Source of the DNA: Lysobacter solisilvae
GTDB taxonomy: Bacteria; Pseudomonadota; Gammaproteobacteria; Xanthomonadales; Xanthomonadaceae
Reading direction: 5' to 3'
DNA length: 64,000 nt
NCBI RefSeq assembly: GCF_016613535.2
Contig: NZ_CP071518.1
Coordinates: 1,116,001 to 1,180,000 of the forward strand
This document shows positions 60,477-64,000 of this stretch, one piece after another (the stretch's first letter is position 1; every line of letters starts with the position of its first letter). The notes under the pieces are model-generated. The model saw only the letters and a program-made list of their open reading frames with translations, ran no database searches and was not told where the DNA came from. Position numbers and translations under genes: made by a program.

Positions 60477-60646
60477 AGGAGTGAGTGATCAGGAGTGAGA
60501 AATGAGAGGGAGCAGGATGACCGGCGCGGACGGAGCTTCGCCAAATCTATTGCTTGTCACCGCAGATGAACCGGAACGACCAGCAGAACGAAACGAGATT
60601 GGCCCAGCGGCCTCCTCTCATTTCTCACTCCTGATCACTCACTCCT
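60477..60646. repeat. 170-bp MITE-like element with perfect 33-bp inverted ends
   Basis: Left arm 60477-60509 and right arm 60614-60646 are exact reverse complements (33 bp, AGGAGTGAGTGATCAGGAGT at the outer left). They flank a 104-bp spacer that is more AT-rich than its surroundings and codes for nothing. The right arm supplies the last codons and stop of parB; the left arm ends six bases before the epimerase ATG. Confidence 0.85.
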
Positions 60647-61534
60647 CGCCCTCAGCCGCTCCAGCACGCCGTCGAGCGCATCCAGGTCGTGGTAATGGAT
60701 GACCAGGCGACCCTTGCCGCCGCGGCCGTGCAGCACGCTGACCTGGGTGTTGAGCGATTCGGACAGTTCGCGCTCCAGCGCGGCGATGTCGGCCTGGGGC
60801 TTGGCCTTGGCCGGCCTGGCGCGATCGCCCGTGGCGACCTTGCCTGCCGCCAGCAGCTGCGCGCGGTGTTCGACCTCGCGCACCGACCAGCCGTTCTCGG
60901 CGGCCTGGCGGGCCAGCGCGATCGCCGCCTGTGGCGCCAGCGTCAGCAGGGCGCGGGCGTGGCCCATCTCCAGCGCGCGGGTTTCCACCAGCACGCGGAT
61001 CTCGGCCGGCAGCTCCAGCAGGCGCAGCAGGTTCGACACCGCCGCGCGCGAGCGGCCGACGGCGTCGGCCGCCTGCGCGTGGGTGAGGTCGAATTCGTCG
61101 ATCAGCCGTTGCAGCGCGATGGCTTCTTCCAGCGGATTGAGGTCCTCGCGCTGGATGTTCTCGATCAGCGCCATCGCGACCACGGTGCGGTCGTCGACTT
61201 CGCGCACCACCACCGGGATCGTGGCCAGGCCGGCCAGCTGCGAGGCGCGCCAGCGGCGTTCGCCGGCGATGATCTCGAAGCGCTTGCCGCCGACGTCGCG
61301 CACGACCACTGGCTGGATCACGCCCTGCGCCTTGATCGATTCGGCCAGCTCGGCGAGCTTGCCCTCGTCCATCGTGCGGCGCGGCTGGTACTTGCCCGGC
61401 ATGAGCGAATCGACCGGCACCGTGCGCAGCACGTCGCCCGGCGTGGCTTCCAGCGGCGGTGCCTCGGCGGCGGCCTTCGGGCCGAGCAGTGCTTCCAGTC
61501 CGCGGCCCAGGCCGCGCTTCTTGGCGACGCTCAT
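60635..61534 (-). CDS. parB: Chromosome-partitioning protein ParB
   Basis: 299 residues from ATG 61534. Typical start AKKRGLGRGLEALLG, the CTPase/nuclease-like box GERRWRASQLAGL, ENIQREDLNPLEEA, and a helix-turn-helix DLTHAQAADAVGRSRAAVSN that reads parS. ParB loads on parS near the origin and works with ParA in segregation. ParA overlaps it by ATGA. The C-terminal ARSE and stop lie in the inverted-repeat arm, hinting that the 3' end was reshaped. No parS was spotted here. Confidence 0.95.
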   Translation of the reverse strand: MSVAKKRGLGRGLEALLGPKAAAEAPPLEATPGDVLRTVPVDSLMPGKYQPRRTMDEGKLAELAESIKAQGVIQPVVVRDVGGKRFEIIAGERRWRASQLAGLATIPVVVREVDDRTVVAMALIENIQREDLNPLEEAIALQRLIDEFDLTHAQAADAVGRSRAAVSNLLRLLELPAEIRVLVETRALEMGHARALLTLAPQAAIALARQAAENGWSVREVEHRAQLLAAGKVATGDRARPAKAKPQADIAALERELSESLNTQVSVLHGRGGKGRLVIHYHDLDALDGVLERLRARSE

Positions 61535-62352
61535 GCCGCGGTCTCCTTGGCGGCGGTGCCGGCGGTGCCGGCCTTGCCGGCCTGTTCGCGTTCGCGCTGG
61601 CGGCGCAGCACTTCGCCGGCCAGGCCGAGATAGGCGATGCCGCCGCGGCTGGCGCGGTCGTAACCGACGATGCTCTGGCCGTGGCTGGGCGCCTCGGCCA
61701 GGCGCACGTTGCGCGGCACGATGGTGCGGAACACGCGGTCGCCGAAATGCTTGGTCAGTTCCGCCGACACCGCGTTGGCCAGGTTGTTGCGCACGTCGAA
61801 CATGGTGCGCAGCACGCCCTCGATCTCCAGTTGCGGGTTGAGCCGGCCCTTCAGGGCCTCGATCGTGTCGATCAGGGCGCTGATGCCTTCCAGCGCGTAG
61901 TACTCGCACTGCATCGGCACGATGATCGAATCGGCGGCGGTCAGCGCGTTGAGCGTGAGCAACGACAACGCGGGCGGGCAGTCGATCAGGATGTAGTCGT
62001 AGTTCGCCCGCAGCGGCGCGAGCGCGGTCTTGAGCCGCTGCTCCCGCTCGCCCTGGTTCATCAGGCTGATCTCGGCCGCGGTCAGCTCGATGTTGGCCGG
62101 CAGCAGGTCGAAGTCCTCGGCGGTGCGCATGAGGATCGCGGCGGCGTCGGCTTCGCCCAGCAGGACGTCGCAGATGGTCTCCTCGATCTGGCGCTTGTCC
62201 ACGCCGCTGCCCATGGTGGCGTTGCCCTGCGGGTCGAGGTCGACCAGCAGCACGCGTTTGGGCGTGCGCGCGAGCGCGGCGGCCAGGTTGACCGCGGTGG
62301 TGGTCTTGCCGACCCCGCCTTTCTGGTTGGCGACAGCGATGATGCGAGCCAT
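61531..62352 (-). CDS. parA: Chromosome-partitioning ATPase ParA
   Basis: 273 residues from ATG 62352. Deviant Walker A NQKGGVGKTTTAVNLA, DLDPQGNATMGSG and YILIDCPPALSLLTLNAL identify a ParA/Soj ATPase that moves ParB complexes. The C-terminus is an Ala/Thr-rich tail (KAGTAGTAAKETAA). The open frame upstream to 62853 is not family-like. It lies in the parA-parB operon; rsmG is upstream with 197 bp between. Confidence 0.97.
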   Translation of the reverse strand: MARIIAVANQKGGVGKTTTAVNLAAALARTPKRVLLVDLDPQGNATMGSGVDKRQIEETICDVLLGEADAAAILMRTAEDFDLLPANIELTAAEISLMNQGEREQRLKTALAPLRANYDYILIDCPPALSLLTLNALTAADSIIVPMQCEYYALEGISALIDTIEALKGRLNPQLEIEGVLRTMFDVRNNLANAVSAELTKHFGDRVFRTIVPRNVRLAEAPSHGQSIVGYDRASRGGIAYLGLAGEVLRRQREREQAGKAGTAGTAAKETAA

Positions 62353-62549
62353 GCGGCGCGTTGCCTCGGGGGTTGCGTGGGAAGACGGAGCGCGGCCGGG
62401 AGGGCCCGGGCCGGACCGGGGATTATGCGGTATCCCCTGCCCGCCAATCGGCCGGCGGGCGGCCGGCGCGCTCCAGCCTGCCGGCAATGGCCGCCGCCGT
62501 CGGTGACGCGGCGCACGCTGCGCGGCTGGCGCCGCGGCGCCCGGCCCGT

Positions 62550-63197
62550 TCAGACGGCGACGCGGCCCACCACGACCAGGTGGCGTTCGGCGTCCAGGCC
62601 CGGTACGGCCAGCCGATGGCTGCCGCGGGTGGCCCAGCCGGCCGGCAGGTCGGCCAGCTCCTCGGCCGGGTGGGCGCCCTTCATGGCCAGCAGCACGCCG
62701 TCGGGCTTGAGCAGGTGACCGCCCAGTTCCAGGATCAGCGGCAGCGTGGCCAGGGCCCGGGCGGTGATGGCGTCGTAGGCCCCGGGTTCGTCGACCGCCT
62801 CGATCCGCGATTCGGCCACGCGTACTTCGGCCAGGCCCAGCTGGCGCACGCACTCGCGCATGAAGCGCGCCTTCTTGCCGTTGCTTTCGACCAGCGTCAC
62901 CCGCAGGCCGGGGGTGACGATGGCCAGCGGGATCCCGGGCAGGCCGGGCCCGGTGCCCAGGTCGGCCAGCGTGCCCACGCCCTGTACCCAGGGGTGCATC
63001 GCCAGCGAATCGAGCAGGTGCTTGGCCACCATCTCGCGCGGGTCGCGGACGGCGGTGAGGTTGTAGGTGCTGTTCCAGCGGACCAGCAGGGCCAGGTAAT
63101 CCAGCAGCGGCGTCGCCAGGGCCGGGTCCAGCCGCAGCGTGCGCAGGCCGGCTTCCAGGGTGGGCCGCAGGTCGGGAGGGAGGGTCGGAGTGCTCAT
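62550..63197 (-). CDS. rsmG: 16S rRNA (guanine(527)-N7)-methyltransferase RsmG
   Basis: 215 residues. SAM-binding motif [37 protein letters not shown] and [13 protein letters not shown] are typical of GidB/RsmG, which methylates G527 of 16S rRNA. The rsmG-parA-parB order is the classic origin-proximal set. The phosphopantetheinyl transferase gene ends 49 bp upstream on the same strand. Confidence 0.97.
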   Translation of the reverse strand: MSTPTLPPDLRPTLEAGLRTLRLDPALATPLLDYLALLVRWNSTYNLTAVRDPREMVAKHLLDSLAMHPWVQGVGTLADLGTGPGLPGIPLAIVTPGLRVTLVESNGKKARFMRECVRQLGLAEVRVAESRIEAVDEPGAYDAITARALATLPLILELGGHLLKPDGVLLAMKGAHPAEELADLPAGWATRGSHRLAVPGLDAERHLVVVGRVAV

Positions 63198-63246
63198 GCG
63201 CGGCGAAGTATGCGGGAGGCCCCCGCGCTTCCGGCGGACCGCGGGC

Positions 63247-63858
63247 TCAGCCGCGCCACGCCAGCGCCGCCACGTAGCCCGCGGCGGGCTCCAGTTCGTG
63301 CAGGGTCCAGGCGGCGGCGTCGCCCAGTTCGGGGTCGCACTCGATCAGGCGCAGCCGCTCGCCCTGCACCTCGAACCGCAGGCGTTCCAGCCCGAACGAC
63401 AGCCCGTGGCCGTGGGCCTTGAGCACCGACTCCTTCGCGCACCACAGCCGCAGGAAGGCCCGGTCGCGGGGTTCGCCCGCCGGCTGGGCCGCGAGCCAGT
63501 CGTGCTCGGGGGCGGTGAAGAAGCGCCGTGCCAGCGCCAGCGCCCGCGGGCGCGCGTGCAGGCGCTCGCAGTCGGCGCCGACGATCACGCCCTGCGCCAG
63601 CACCACCAGCAGGCCCTCGCCGCTGTGGCTCCAGCTGCAGTCGATGCCGGCCGATAACAGGTGGGGACGGCCGCGGGCATCGCGCTGCAGGGGCAGGGTG
63701 TCGGGGGAGTGCCCCAGCTGGCCGGCCAGCCAGTCCCGTGCCGCCGGTTCGGCGGGTTCGCCGCGTCGATGGGGGTGCCAGGACCAGCGCAGCGGTCCGA
63801 CCGGCAAGGCCGGAGGGGCCGGGGCGGTGCTGACCGGCGGATCGGGCCGAAGGGGCAT
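63247..63858 (-). CDS. 4'-phosphopantetheinyl transferase (Sfp type)
   Basis: 203 residues from ATG 63858 (MPLRPDPPV). Catalytic motifs: [11 protein letters not shown] (metal-binding Asp and Glu) and [18 protein letters not shown] (W-x-x-K-E-S). [13 protein letters not shown] lies between. It moves phosphopantetheine from CoA to carrier-protein serines, for fatty-acid or NRPS/PKS carriers. No carrier-protein gene is nearby, so the client is unknown. Divergent from the partial gene at the right edge. Confidence 0.9.
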   Translation of the reverse strand: MPLRPDPPVSTAPAPPALPVGPLRWSWHPHRRGEPAEPAARDWLAGQLGHSPDTLPLQRDARGRPHLLSAGIDCSWSHSGEGLLVVLAQGVIVGADCERLHARPRALALARRFFTAPEHDWLAAQPAGEPRDRAFLRLWCAKESVLKAHGHGLSFGLERLRFEVQGERLRLIECDPELGDAAAWTLHELEPAAGYVAALAWRG

Positions 63859-63938
63859 CGGGTCGGTTCGGGGACGCAATGCACGTAAAATAACCGGTGG
63901 GGGAGCGGTCCGGCACCGGAGCGCGGGAAAACAGAAGA

Positions 63939-64000
63939 ATGTCGGCAGCAATCGATGCAGTACCGGAACCGGCGCGCGGCGCCCGCAGCGCACTGGCCCT
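63939..64000 (+). CDS. Start of an unidentified gene, cut by the right edge
   Basis: ATG 63939, with AGAAGA just before it, opens a frame MSAAIDAVPEPARGARSALA that runs off the window. Only about 20 residues are visible, too few to name a family. It is divergent from the phosphopantetheinyl transferase with 80 bp between. Confidence 0.4.
   Translation, partial: MSAAIDAVPEPARGARSALA

Noticed and set aside
60510..60613. Insertion sequence remnant with transposase in the inverted-repeat core
   Set aside because: The core is only 104 bp and no frame encodes transposase-like sequence; described as a MITE-like element instead.
60635..62352. parS site near parAB
   Set aside because: No TGTTTCACGTGAAACA-like palindrome was noticed in this region or elsewhere in the window; absence was judged by eye only.

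Overview
The window is a high-GC, gene-dense stretch of a gammaproteobacterial chromosome. Gene content, gene order and protein style point to the Xanthomonadaceae/Lysobacteraceae (Lysobacter, Luteimonas and relatives). The main reasons are the glyQS, tatABC, hemH, rdgC, ttcA, plsB, tdk and parAB-rsmG sets, a tandem set of secreted proteases of the kind found in lytic Lysobacter, and short GCGGGAATG-type palindromes between genes. No phage, insertion sequence, CRISPR array, rRNA or tRNA was recognised. Assignment is from sequence reading only. Layout, left half: 0-10 kb holds the start of tamA (cut by the edge), glyS-glyQ, a glutamine amidotransferase, a membrane protein, tatC-tatB-tatA, a SYLF lipid-binding protein, a 52-bp tandem repeat and hemH with a coupled hydrolase. 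10-22.5 kb holds a secreted beta-helix gene that reads as frameshifted, a YgjP-type metallopeptidase, rdgC, ttcA, a 1,159-residue secreted protein with 14 RCC1-like repeats, a YdcH-like gene, plsB with a repetitive N-terminal extension, and a lipoprotein. 22.5-36.5 kb holds a candidate small RNA, a 1-Cys peroxiredoxin, rep, tdk, an ECF sigma factor with a TPR Ser/Thr kinase, mutM, a fatty-acid desaturase, an EF-hand protein, an MFS symporter and acs. Layout, right half: 36.5-48.5 kb holds a MobA-like nucleotidyltransferase, the ybhP-clsB-ybhN operon, two convergent c-di-GMP genes, a MocR regulator divergent from a metallo-beta-lactamase-fold protein, and a GAF protein. 49-56.3 kb holds three consecutive secreted peptidases (trypsin-like, M4 and M28) that share one C-terminal PKD + PPC + P-domain tail. 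56.4-64 kb holds an SRPBCC protein, a hairpin-rich spacer, rpmG-rpmB, a gene-free stretch with a 43-bp tandem repeat, a small glycan operon (LAB_N protein, GT2, UDP-sugar epimerase), a 170-bp inverted-repeat element, parB-parA, rsmG and a phosphopantetheinyl transferase. Functional themes are envelope biogenesis and protein export (tamA, tat, plsB, clsB, desaturase, LAB_N/GT2), extracellular proteolysis, and signalling (c-di-GMP, and a sigma factor likely switched on by its neighbouring kinase). The most unusual features are the sigma/kinase pair, the protease trio with near-identical 3' ends, the 14-repeat propeller protein, the four intergenic repeat structures and the small RNA candidate.
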